Assembly (NCBI RefSeq): GCF_914767665.1
Contig: NC_059502.1
Location: 43,449,812-43,513,811 of the forward strand
From: Harmonia axyridis
Lineage: Eukaryota > Arthropoda > Insecta > Coleoptera > Coccinellidae
DNA: 64,000 nt
Direction: 5' to 3'
Shown: piece after piece, positions 12,801-25,693 of the stretch
Position numbering within the stretch: position 1 is the stretch's first letter
Layout: each line of letters starts with the position of its first letter
Translations under genes and position numbers: made by a program
The notes under the pieces: generated by a model
Told to the model about the DNA's origin: nothing
The model's input: the letters and a program-made list of their open reading frames with translations, nothing else
The model's database searches: none

Positions 12801-13183
12801 CGAAAGCTTGACACACGTGTCTATGGAAACCACATTGGTATAAGGGACTGTTCTTATTCCCTTCTTTCTGTATAATGATCAATTATCCAAGTGAGCCATT
12901 CCACATTGTTGATTTTCTTGGACTCGGATGACACGCAGGTAGCTATAATCTCCCACGTGGTAAGGTCAATTGCTGCTGTAACCACAAATGCACGACTGAC
13001 TTCTAATGTTGATTTCATTTGTTTGTTATTTCCTTCAATGTTTCTCATTCTTACACTTTTCGTCGTATTGCACAGGGACGAAAGCTTGACACGCGTGTCT
13101 AAGGAAACCACATTGGTATAAGGGACTGTTCTTATTCCCTTCTTTCTGTATAATGATCAATTATCCAAGTGAGCCATTCCACA
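9570..13183 (+). repeat. 3,614-bp 13-mer unit
   Basis: G-to-G spacing gives thirteen monomers: G-H-I-E-F-E-J-A-I-J-B-C-F, several of them mosaic. Its first five monomers (to 10,897) share private markers with 20,968-22,295: GGACTTTTCTTATT and CCAATTAAGCC. It separates the leftmost 14-mer copy from the tandem pair that follows. Confidence 0.8.
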
Positions 13184-16100
13184 TTGTTGATTTTCTTGGA
13201 CTCGGATGACACGCAGGTAGCTATTATCTTTTACGTGGTAAGGTCAATTGCTGCTGTAACCACAAATGCACGACTGACATCTGTTGTTGATTTCATTTGT
13301 TTGTTATTTCCCCTTATGTTTCTCATTCTAACATTTTTCATCGTATTGCACAGGGACGAAAGCTTGACACACGTGTCTGAGGAAACCACTTTGGTATAAG
13401 GGACTGTACTTATTCCCTTCTTTTTGTTTAATGAACAATTATCCAAGTAAGCCGTTCCACATTGTTCATTTTCTTGGACTCGGATGTCACGCAGGTAGCT
13501 GTAATCTCCCACGTGGTAAGGTCAATCGCTGCTGTAACCACAAATGCACGACTGACTTCTGTTGTTGATTTCATTCGTTTGTTATTTTCTTCAATGTTTC
13601 TCATTCTAACACTTTTCATCGTATTGCACAGAGACGAAAGCTTGACACGCGTGTCTAAGGAAACCACTTTGGTATAAGGGACTGTTCTTATTCCCTTCTT
13701 TTTGTTTAATGAACAATTATCCAAATAAGCCATTCCACATTGTTGATTTTCTTGGACTCGGATGTCACGCAGGTAGCTATAATCTCCCACGTGGTAAGGT
13801 CAATTGCTGCTGTAACCACAAATGCACGACTGACTTCTGTTGTTGATTTCATTCGTTTGTTATTTTCTTCAATGTTTCTCATTCTAACACTTTTCATCGT
13901 ATTGCACAGGGACGAAAGCTTGACACACGTGTCTAAGGAAACCACTTTGGTATAAGGGACTGTTCTTACTTCATTCTTTCTGTATAATGATCAATTATCC
14001 AAGTAAGCCATTCCACATTGTTGATTTTCTTGGACTCGGATGTCACGCAGGTAGCTATAATCTCCCACGTGGTAAGGTCAATTGCTGCTTTAACCACAAA
14101 TGCACGACTGACTTCTAATGTTGATTTCATTTGTTTGTTATTTCCTTCGATGTTTCTCATTCTAACACTTTTCATCGTATTGCACAGGGACGAAAGCTTG
14201 ACACACGTGTCTATGGAAACCACATCGGTATAAGGGACTGTTCTTATTCCCTTCTTTCTGTATGATGATCAATTATCCAAGTAAGCCATTCCACATTGTT
14301 GATTTTCTTGGACTCGGATGACACGCAGGTAGCTATAATCTGTAACGTGGTGAGGTCAATTGCTGCTGTAACCACAAATGCACGACTGACTTCTGTTGTT
14401 GATTTCATTTGTTTGTTATTTCCTTCAATGTTTCTCATTCTAACACTTTTCATCGTATTGCACAGGGACGAAAGCTTGACACACGTTTCTAAGGACACGA
14501 CTTTGGTATAAGGGACTGTTCTTATTCAATTCTTTTTGTTTAATGAACAATTATCCAAGTAAGCCGTTCCACATTGTTGATTTTCTTGGACTCGGATGTC
14601 ACGCAGGTAGCTATAATCTCCCACGTGGTAAGGTCAATTGCTGCTGTAACCACAAATGCACGACTGACTTCTGTTGTTGATTTCATTCGTTTGTTATTTT
14701 CTTCAATGTTTCTCATTCTAACACTTTTCATCGTAATGCACAGGAACGAAAGCTTGACACACGTGTCTATGGAAACCACATTGGTATAAGGGACTGTTCT
14801 TACTTCATTCTTTCTGTATAATGATCAATTATCCAAGTAAGCCGTTGCACATTGTTGATTTTCTTGGACTCGGATGTCACGCAGGTAGCTATAATCTCCC
14901 ACGTGGTAAGGTCAATTGCTGCTGTAACCACAAATGCACGACTGACTTCTGTTGTTGATTTCATTCGTTTGTTATTTTCTTCAATGTTTCTCATTCTAAC
15001 ACTTTTCATCGTATTGCACAGGGACGAAAGCTTGACACACGTGTCTAAGGAAACCACTTTGGTATAAGGAACTGTTCTTACTTCATTCTTTCTGTATAAT
15101 GATCAATTATCCAAGTGAGCCATTCCACATTGTTGATTTTCTTGGACTCGGATGTCACGCAGGTAGCTATAATCTCCCACGTGGTAAGGTCAATTGCTGC
15201 TTTAACCACAAATGCACGACTGACTTCTAATGTTGATTTCATTTGTTTGTTATTTCCTTCAATGTTTCTCATTCTAACACTTTTCATCGTATTGCACAGG
15301 GACGAAAGCTTGACACACGTGTCTATGGAAACCGCATCGGTATAAGGGACTGTTCTTATTCCCTTCTTTCTGTATGATGATCAATTATCCAAGTAAGCCA
15401 TTCCACATTGTTGATTTTCTTGGACTCGGATGACACGCAGGTAGCTATAATCTGTAACGTGGTGAGGTCAATTGCTGCTGTAACCACAAATGCACGACTG
15501 ACTTCTGTTGTTGATTTCATTTGTTTGTTATTTCCTTCAATGTTTCTCATTCTTACACTTTTCATCGTATTGCACAGGGACGAAAGCTTGACACACGTGT
15601 CTAAGGATACGACTTTGGTATAAGGGACTGTTCTTATTCAATTCTTTTTGTTTAATGAACAATTATCCAAGTAAGCCGTTCCACATTGTTGATTTTCTTG
15701 GACTCGGATGTCACGCAGGTAGCTATAATCTCCCACGTGGTAAGGTCAATTGCTGCGTTAACCACAAATGCACGACTGACTTCTGTTGTTGATTTCATTC
15801 GTTTGTTATTTTCTTCAATGTTTCTCATTCTAACACTTTTCATCGTAATGCACAGGGACGAAAGCTTGACACACGTGTCTATGGAAACCACATTGGTATA
15901 AGGGACTGTTCTTACTTCATTCTTTCTGTATAATGATCAATTATCCAAGTAAGCCATTCCACATTGTTGATTTTCTTGGACTCGGATGTCACGCAGGTAG
16001 CTATAATCTCCCACGTGGTAAGGTCAATTGCTGCTGTAATCACAAATGCACGACTGACTTCTGTTGTTGATTTGATTTGTTTGTTATTTCCTTCAATGTT

Positions 16101-17075
16101 TCTCATTCTAACACTTCTCATCGTATTGCACAGGGACGAAAGCTTGACACACGTGTCTATGGAAACCACATTGGTATAAGGGACTGTTCTCATTCCCTTC
16201 GTTTTGCTCAATCAACAATTATCCAAGTAAGCCATTCCACATTGTTGATTTTCTTGGACTCGAATGTCACGCAGGTAGCTTTAATCTCCCACGTGGTAAG
16301 GTCAATTGCTGCTGTTACCACAAATGCACGACTGACTTCTGTAGTTGATTTCATTTGTTTGTTATTTCCCTGTATGTTTCTCATTCTTACACTTTTCATC
16401 GTATTGCACAGGGACGAAAGCTTGACACGCGTGTCTAAGGAAACCACTTTGGTATAAGGGACTGTTCTTATTCCCTTCGTTTTGTTTAATGAACAATTAT
16501 CCAAGTAAGCCATTCCACATTGTTGATCTTCTTGGACTCGGATGTCACGCAGGTAGCTATAATCTCCCACGTGGTAAGGTCAATTGCTGCTGTAACCACA
16601 AATGCACGACTGACTTCTGTTGTTGATTTCATTTGTTTGTTATTTCCTTCTATGTTTCTCATTCTAACACTTTTCATCGTATTGCACAGGAACGAAAGCT
16701 TGACACGCGTGTCTAAGGAAACCACATTGGTATAAGGGACTGTTCTTATTCCCTTCTTTCTGTATAATGATCAATTATCCAAGTGAGCCATTCCACATTG
16801 TTGATTTTCTTGGACTCGGATGACACGCAGGAAGCCATTATCTTTTACGTGGTAAGGTCAATTGCTGCTGTAATCACAAATGCACGACTGACTTCTAATG
16901 TTGATTTCATTTGTTTGTTATTTCCTTCAATGTTTCTCATTCTTACACTTTTCGTCGTATTGCACAGGGACGAAAGCTTGACACGCGTGTCTAAGGAAAC
17001 CACATTGGTATAAGGGACTGTTCTTATTCCCTTCTTTCTGTATAATGATCAATTATCCAAGTGAGCCATTCCACA
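13184..17075 (+). repeat. 3,892-bp 14-mer higher-order repeat, copy 1
   Basis: G-H-I-J-A-B-I-J-A-B-C-K-D-E/F, with the I-J-A-B block doubled. It is followed directly by a second copy at offset 3,892 (14 x 278). The last monomer (16,798) is an E/F hybrid here but plain E in copy 2. Confidence 0.92.
16798..17075 (+). repeat. Hybrid monomer E/F
   Basis: The left part carries E markers (GCAGGAAGCC, TTTTACGTGG, GTAATCAC). The right part carries F markers (TTCTAATGTTG, TTTTCGTCG, ACGCGT). The homologous position in the next 14-mer (20,690) is unmixed E. Confidence 0.8.
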
Positions 17076-20000
17076 TTGTTGATTTTCTTGGACTCGGATG
17101 ACACGCAGGTAGCTATTATCTTTTACGTGGTAAGGTCAATTGCTGCTGTAACCACAAATGCACGACTGACATCTGTTGTTGATTTCATTTGTTTGTTATT
17201 TCCCCTTATGTTTCTCATTCTAACATTTTTCATCGTATTGCACAGGGACGAAAGCTTGACACACGTGTCTGAGGAAACCACTTTGGTATAAGGGACTGTA
17301 CTTATTCCCTTCTTTTTGTTTAATGAACAATTATCCAAGTAAGCCGTTCCACATTGTTCATTTTCTTGGACTCGGATGTCACGCAGGTAGCTGTAATCTC
17401 CCACGTGGTAAGGTCAATCGCTGCTGTAACCACAAATGCACGACTGACTTCTGTTGTTGATTTCATTCGTTTGTTATTTTCTTCAATGTTTCTCATTCTA
17501 ACACTTTTCATCGTATTGCACAGAGACGAAAGCTTGACACGCGTGTCTAAGGAAACCACTTTGGTATAAGGGACTGTTCTTATTCCCTTCTTTTTGTTTA
17601 ATGAACAATTATCCAAATAAGCCATTCCACATTGTTGATTTTCTTGGACTCGGATGTCACGCAGGTAGCTATAATCTCCCACGTGGTAAGGTCAATTGCT
17701 GCTGTAACCACAAATGCACGACTGACTTCTGTTGTTGATTTCATTCGTTTGTTATTTTCTTCAATGTTTCTCATTCTAACACTTTTCATCGTATTGCACA
17801 GGGACGAAAGCTTGACACACGTGTCTAAGGAAACCACTTTGGTATAAGGAACTGTTCTTACTTCATTCTTTCTGTATAATGATCAATTATCCAAGTAAGC
17901 CATTCCACATTGTTGATTTTCTTGGACTCGGATGTCACGCAGGTAGCTATAATCTCCCACGTGGTAAGGTCAATTGCTGCTGTAACCACAAATGCACGAC
18001 TGACTTCTAATGTTGATTTCATTTGTTTGTTATTTCCTTCGATGTTTCTCATTCTAACACTTTTCATCGTATTGCACAGGGACGAAAGCTTGACACACGT
18101 GTCTATGGAAACCACATCGGTATAAGGGACTGTTCTTATTCCCTTCTTTCTGTATGATGATCAATTATCCAAGTAAGCCATTCCACATTGTTGATTTTCT
18201 TGGACTCGGATGACACGCAGGTAGCTATAATCTGTAACGTGGTGAGGTCAATTGCTGCTGTAACCACAAATGCACGACTGACTTCTGTTGTTGATTTCAT
18301 TTGTTTGTTATTTCCTTCAATGTTTCTCATTCTAACACTTTTCATCGTATTGCACAGGGACGAAAGCTTGACACACGTTTCTAAGGACACGACTTTGGTA
18401 TAAGGGACTGTTCTTATTCAATTCTTTTTGTTTAATGAACAATTATCCAAGTAAGCCGTTCCACATTGTTGATTTTCTTGGACTCGGATGTCACGCAGGT
18501 AGCTATAATCTCCCACGTGGTAAGGTCAATTGCTGCTGTAACCACAAATGCACGACTGACTTCTGTTGTTGATTTCATTCGTTTGTTATTTTCTTCAATG
18601 TTTCTCATTCTAACACTTTTCATCGTAATGCACAGGAACGAAAGCTTGACACACGTGTCTATGGAAACCACATTGGTATAAGGGACTGTTCTTACTTCAT
18701 TCTTTCTGTATAATGATCAATTATCCAAGTAAGCCGTTCCACATTGTTGATTTTCTTGGACTCGGATGTCACGCAGGTAGCTATAATCTCCCACGTGGTA
18801 AGGTCAATTGCTGCTGTAACCACAAATGCACGACTGACTTCTGTTGTTGATTTCATTCGTTTGTTATTTTCTTCAATGTTTCTCATTCTAACACTTTTCA
18901 TCGTATTGCACAGGGACGAAAGCTTGACACACGTGTCTAAGGAAACCACTTTGGTATAAGGAACTGTTCTTACTTCATTCTTTCTGTATAATGATCAATT
19001 ATCCAAGTGAGCCATTCCACATTGTTGATTTTCTTGGACTCGGATGTCACGCAGGTAGCTATAATCTCCCACGTGGTAAGGTCAATTGCTGCTTTAACCA
19101 CAAATGCACGACTGACTTCTAATGTTGATTTCATTTGTTTGTTATTTCCTTCAATGTTTCTCATTCTAACACTTTTCATCGTATTGCACAGGGACGAAAG
19201 CTTGACACACGTGTCTATGGAAACCGCATCGGTATAAGGGACTGTTCTTATTCCCTTCTTTCTGTATGATGATCAATTATCCAAGTAAGCCATTCCACAT
19301 TGTTGATTTTCTTGGACTCGGATGACACGCAGGTAGCTATAATCTGTAACGTGGTGAGGTCAATTGCTGCTGTAACCACAAATGCACGACTGACTTCTGT
19401 TGTTGATTTCATTTGTTTGTTATTTCCTTCAATGTTTCTCATTCTTACACTTTTCATCGTATTGCACAGGGACGAAAGCTTGACACACGTGTCTAAGGAT
19501 ACGACTTTGGTATAAGGGACTGTTCTTATTCAATTCTTTTTGTTTAATGAACAATTATCCAAGTAAGCCGTTCCACATTGTTGATTTTCTTGGACTCGGA
19601 TGTCACGCAGGTAGCTATAATCTCCCACGTGGTAAGGTCAATTGCTGCGTTAACCACAAATGCACGACTGACTTCTGTTGTTGATTTCATTCGTTTGTTA
19701 TTTTCTTCAATGTTTCTCATTCTAACACTTTTCATCGTATTGCACAGGGACGAAAGCTTGACACACGTGTCTATGGAAACCACATTGGTATAAGGGACTG
19801 TTCTTACTTCATTCTTTCTGTATAATGATCAATTATCCAAGTAAGCCATTCCACATTGTTGATTTTCTTGGACTCGGATGTCACGCAGGTAGCTATAATC
19901 TCCCACGTGGTAAGGTCAATTGCTGCTGTAATCACAAATGCACGACTGACTTCTGTTGTTGATTTGATTTGTTTGTTATTTCCTTCAATGTTTCTCATTC

Positions 20001-20967
20001 TAACACTTCTCATCGTATTGCACAGGGACGAAAGCTTGACACACGTGTCTATGGAAACCACATTGGTATAAGGGACTGTTCTCATTCCCTTCGTTTTGTT
20101 CAATCAACAATTATCCAAGTAAGCCATTCCACATTGTTGATTTTCTTGGACTCGAATGTCACGCAGGTAGCTATAATCTCCCACGTGGTAAGGTCAATTG
20201 CTGCTGTTACCACAAATGCACGACTGACTTCTGTAGTTGATTTCATTTGTTTGTTATTTCCCTGTATGTTTCTCATTCTTACACTTTTCATCGTATTGCA
20301 CAGGGACGAAAGCTTGACACGCGTGTCTAAGGAAACCACTTTGGTATAAGGGACTGTTCTTATTCCCTTCGTTTTGTTTAATGAACAATTATCCAAGTAA
20401 GCCATTCCACATTGTTGATCTTCTTGGACTCGGATGTCACGCAGGTAGCTATAATCTCCCACGTGGTAAGGTCAATTGCTGCTGTAACCACAAATGCACG
20501 ACTGACTTCTGTTGTTGATTTCATTTGTTTGTTATTTCCTTCTATGTTTCTCATTCTAACACTTTTCATCGTATTGCACAGGAACGAAAGCTTGACACGC
20601 GTGTCTAAGGAAACCACATTGGTATAAGGGACTGTTCTTATTCCCTTCTTTCTGTATAATGATCAATTATCCAAGTGAGCCATTCCACATTGTTGATTTT
20701 CTTGGACTCGGATGACACGCAGGAAGCCATTATCTTTTACGTGGTAAGGTCAATTGCTGCTGTAATCACAAATGCACGACTGACTTCTGTTGTTGATTTG
20801 ATTTGTTTGTTATTTCCTTCAATGTTTCTCATTCTAACACTTCTCATCGTATTGCACAGGGACGAAAGCTTGACACGCGTGTCTAAGGAAACCACATTGG
20901 TATAAGGGACTGTTCTTATTTCCTTCTTTCTGTATAATGATCAATTATCCAAGTAAGCCATTCCACA
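17076..20967 (+). repeat. 3,892-bp 14-mer higher-order repeat, copy 2
   Basis: This has the same monomer order and private markers as copy 1. It differs at scattered bases, for example GCTGTAACC versus GCTTTAACC in the first J monomer and GTTCAATC versus GCTCAATC in the linker before K. Confidence 0.92.
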
Positions 20968-22357
20968 TTGTTGATTTTCTTGGACTCGGATGACACGCAG
21001 GTAGCTATTATCTTTTACGTGGTAAGGTCAATTGCTGCTGTAACCACAAATGCACGACTGACATCTGTTGTTGATTTCATTTGTTTGTTATTTCCCCTTA
21101 TGTTTCTCATTCTAACATTTTTCATCGTATTGCACAGGGACGAAAGCTTGACACACGTGTCTGAGGAAACCACTTTGGTATAAGGGACTGTACTTATTCC
21201 CTTCTTTTTGTTTAATGAACAATTATCCAAGTAAGCCGTTCCACATTGTTCATTTTCTTGGACTCGGATGTCACGCAGGTAGCTGTAATCTCCCACGTGG
21301 TAAGGTCAATCGCTGCTGTAACCACAAATGCACGACTGACTTCTGTTGTTGATATCATTCGTTTGTTATTTTCTTCAATGTTTCTCATTCTAACACTTTT
21401 CGTCGTATTGCACAGAGACGAAAGCTTGACACGCGTGTCTAAGGAAACCACTTTGGTATAAGGGACTGTTCTTATTCCCTTCTTTTTGTTTAATGAACAA
21501 TTATCCAAATAAGCCATTCCACATTGTTGATTTTCTTGGACTCGGATGTCACGCAGGTAGCTATAATCTCCCACGTGGTAAGGTCAATTGCTGCTGTAAC
21601 CACAAATGCACGACTGACTTCTGTTGTTGATTTCATTCGTTTGTTATTTTCTTCAATGTTTCTCATTCTTACACTTTTCGTCGTATTGCACAGGGACGAA
21701 AGCTTGACACGCGTGTCTAAGGAAACCACATTGGTATAAGGGACTGTTCTTATTCCCTTCTTTCTGTATAATGATCAATTATCCAAGTGAGCCATTCCAC
21801 ATTGTTGATTTTCTTGGACTCGGATGACACGCAGGTAGCTATTATCTTTTACGTGGTAAGGTCAATTGCTGCTGTAATCACAAATGCACGACTGACTTCT
21901 GTTGTTGATTTGATTTGTTTGTTATTTCCTTCAATGTTTCTCATTCTAACACTTCTCATCGTATTGCACAGGGACGAAAGCTTGACACACGTGTCTATGG
22001 AAACCACATTGGTATAAGGGACTTTTCTTATTCCCTTCTTTCTGTATAATGATCAATTATCCAATTAAGCCATTCCACATTGTTGATTTTCTTGGACTCG
22101 GATGTCACGCAGGTAGCTATAATCTCCCACGTGGTAAGGTCAATTGCTGCTGTAACCACAAATGCACGACTGACTTCTAATGTTGATTTCATTTGTTTGT
22201 TATTTCCTTCAATGTTTCTCATTCTTACACTTTTCGTCGTATTGCACAGGGACGAAAGCTTGACACGCGTGTCTAAGGAAACCACATTGGTATAAGGGAC
22301 TGTTCTTATTCCCTTCTTTCTGTATAATGATCAATTATCCAAGTAAGCCATTCCACA
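20968..22357 (+). repeat. 1,390-bp 5-mer unit (G-H-I-E-F)
   Basis: A contracted derivative of the 10-mer that lacks J-A-B-C-D. It shares its private linker markers with 9,570-10,897 and its composition with 24,304-25,693. Confidence 0.85.
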
Positions 22358-24303
22358 TTGTTGATTTTCTTGGACTCGGATGACACGCAGGTAGCTATCA
22401 TCTTTTACGTGGTAAGGTCAATTGCTGCTGTAACCACAAATGCACGACTGACATCTGTTGTTGATTTCATTTGTTTGTTATTTCCCCTTATGTTTCTCAT
22501 TCTAACATTTTTCATCGTATTGCACAGGGACGAAAGCTTGACACACGTGTCTGAGGGAACCACTTTGGTATAAGGGACTGTACTTATTCCCTTCTTTTTG
22601 TTTAATGAACAATTATCCAAGTAAGCCGTTCCACATTGTTCATTTTCTTGGACTCGGATGTCACGCAGGTAGCTGTAATCTCCCACGTGGTAAGGTCAAT
22701 CGCTGCTGTAACCACAAATGCACGACTAACTTCTGTTGTTGATTTCATTCGTTTGTTATTTTCTTCAATGTTTCTCATTCTAACACTTTTCATCGTATTG
22801 CACAGAGACGAAAGCTTGACACGCGTGTCTAAGGAAACCACTTTGGTATAAGGGACTGTTCTTATTCCCTTCTTTTTGTTTAATGAACAATTATCCAAAT
22901 AAGCCATTCCACATTGTTGATTTTCTTGGACTCGGATGTCACGCAGGTAGCTATAATCTCCCACGTGGTAAGGTCAATTGCTGCTGTAACCACAAATGCA
23001 CGACTGACTTCTGTTGTTGATTTCATTCGTTTGTTATTTTCTTCAATGTTTCTCATTCTAACACTTTTCATCGTATTGCACAGGGACGAAAGCTTGACAC
23101 ACGTGTCTAAGGAAACCACTTTGGTATAAGGAACTGTCCTTACTTCATTCTTTCTGTATAATGATCAATTATCCAAGTAAGCCATTCCACATTGTTGATT
23201 TTCTTGGACTCGGATGTCACGCAGGTAGCTATAATCTCCCACGTGGTAAGGTCAATTGCTGCTTTAACCACAAATGCACGACTGACTTCTAATGTTGATT
23301 TCATTTGTTTGTTATTTCCTTCAATGTTTCTCATTCTAACACTTTTCATCGTATTGCACAGGGACGAAAGCTTGACACACGTGTCTATGGAAACCACATC
23401 GGTATAAGGGACTGTTCTTATTCCCTTCTTTCTGTATGATGATCAATTATCCAAGTAAGCCATTCCACATTGTTGATTTTCTTGGACTCGGATGACACGC
23501 AGGTAGCTATAATCTGTAACGTGGTGAGGTCAATTGCTGCTGTAACCACAAATGCACGACTGACTTCTGTTGTTGATTTCATTTGTTTGTTATTTCCTTC
23601 AATCTTTCTCATTCTAACACTTTTCATCGTATTGCACAGGGACGAAAGCTTGACACACGTGTCTAAGGATACGACTTTGGTATAAGGGACTGTTCTTATT
23701 CAATTCTTTTTGTTTAATGAACAATTATCCAAGTAAGCCGTTCCACATTGTTGATTTTCTTGGACTCGGATGTCACGCAGGTAGCTATAATCTCCCACGT
23801 GGTAAGGTCAATTGCTGCTGTAACCACAAATGCACGACGGACTTCTGTTGTTGATTTCATTCGTTTGTTATTTTCTTCAATGTTTCTCATTCTAACACTT
23901 TTCATCGTAATGCACAGGGACGAAAGCTTTACACACGTGTCTATGGAAACCACATTGGTATAAGGGACTGTTCTTACTTCATTCTTTCTGTATAATGATC
24001 AATTATCCAAGTAAGCCATTCCACATTGTTGATTTTCTTGGACTCGGATGTCACGCAGGTAGCTATAATCTCCCACGTGGTAAGGTCAATTGCTGCTGTA
24101 ATCACAAATGCACGACTGACTTCTGTTGTTGATTTGATTTGTTTGTTATTTCCTTCAATGTTTCTCATTCTAACACTTCTCATCGTATTGCACAGGGACG
24201 AAAGCTTGACACACGTGTCTATGGAAACCACATTGGTATAAGGGACTGTTCTCATTCCCTTCTTTCTGTATAATGATCAATTATCCAAGTAAGCCATTCC
24301 ACA
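22358..24303 (+). repeat. 1,946-bp 7-mer unit (G-H-I-J-A-B-C)
   Basis: The 10-mer order without D-E-F; C is followed directly by the next G. The B monomer here has the CGACGGAC variant, a lineage marker seen again at 27,084, 29,585 and 31,253. Confidence 0.85.
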
Positions 24304-25693
24304 TTGTTGATTTTCTTGGACTCGGATGACACGCAGGTAGCTATTATCTTTTACGTGGTAAGGTCAATTGCTGCTGTAACCACAAATGCACGACTGACAT
24401 CTGTTGTTGATTTCATTTGTTTGTTATTTCCCCTTATGTTTCTCATTCTAACATTTTTCATCGTATTGCACAGGGACGAAAGCTTGACACACGTGTCTGA
24501 GGAAACCACTTTGGTATAAGGGACTGTACTTATTCCCTTCTTTTTGTTTAATGAACAATTATCCAAGTAAGCCGTTCCACATTGTTCATTTTCTTGGACT
24601 CGGATGTCACGCAGGTAGCTGTAATCTCCCACGTGGTAAGGTCAATCGCTGCTGTAACCACGAATGCACGACTGACTTCTGTTGTTGATTTCATTCGTTT
24701 GTTATTTTCTTCAATGTTTCTCATTCTAACACTTTTCATCGTATTGCACAGAGACGAAAGCTTGACACGCGTGTCTAAGGAAACCACTTTGGTATAAGGG
24801 ACTGTTCTTATTCCCTTCTTTTTGTTTAATGAACAATTATCCAAATAAGCCATTCCACATTGTTGATTTTCTTGGACTCGGATGTCACGCAGGTAGCTTT
24901 AATCTCCCACGTGGTAGGGTCAATTGCTGCTGTAACCACAAATGCACGACTGACTTCTGTTGTTGATTTCATTCGTTTGTTATTTTCTTCAATGTTTCTC
25001 ATTCTTACACTTTTCGTCGTATTGCACAGGGACGAAAGCTTGACACGCGTGTCTAAGGAAACCACATTGGTATAAGGGACTGTTCTTATTCCCTTCTTTC
25101 TGTATAATGATCAATTATCCAAGTGAGCCATTCCACATTGTTGATCTTCTTGGACTCGGATGACACGCAGGTAGCTATTATCTTTTACGTGGTAAGGTCA
25201 ATTGCTGCTGTAATCACAAATGCACGACTGACTTCTGTTGTTGATTTGATTTGTTTGTTATTTCCTTCAATGTTTCTCATTCTAACACTTCTCATCGTAT
25301 TGCACAGGGACGAAAGCTTGACACACGTGTCTATGGAAACCACATTGGTATAAGGGACTGTTCTTATTCCCTTCTTTCTGTATAATGATCAATTATCCAA
25401 GTAAGCCATTCCACATTGTTGATTTTCTTGGACTCGGATGTCACGCAGGTAGCTATAATCTCCCACGTGGTAAGGTCAATTGCTGCTGTAACCACAAATG
25501 CACGACTGACTTCTAATGTTGATTTCATTTGTTTGTTATTTCCTTCAATGTTTCTCATTCTTACACTTTTCGTCGTATTGCACAGGGACGAAAGCTTGAC
25601 ACGCGTGTCTAAGGAAACCACATTGGTATAAGGGACTGTTCTTATTCCCTTCTTTCTGTATAATGATCAATTATCCAAGTGAGCCATTCCACA
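24304..25693 (+). repeat. 1,390-bp 5-mer unit (G-H-I-E-F), second copy
   Basis: Same composition as 20,968-22,357, at offset 3,336 (12 x 278). Its I monomer has private changes GTGGTAGGG and GTAGCTTTAATC. Confidence 0.85.
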
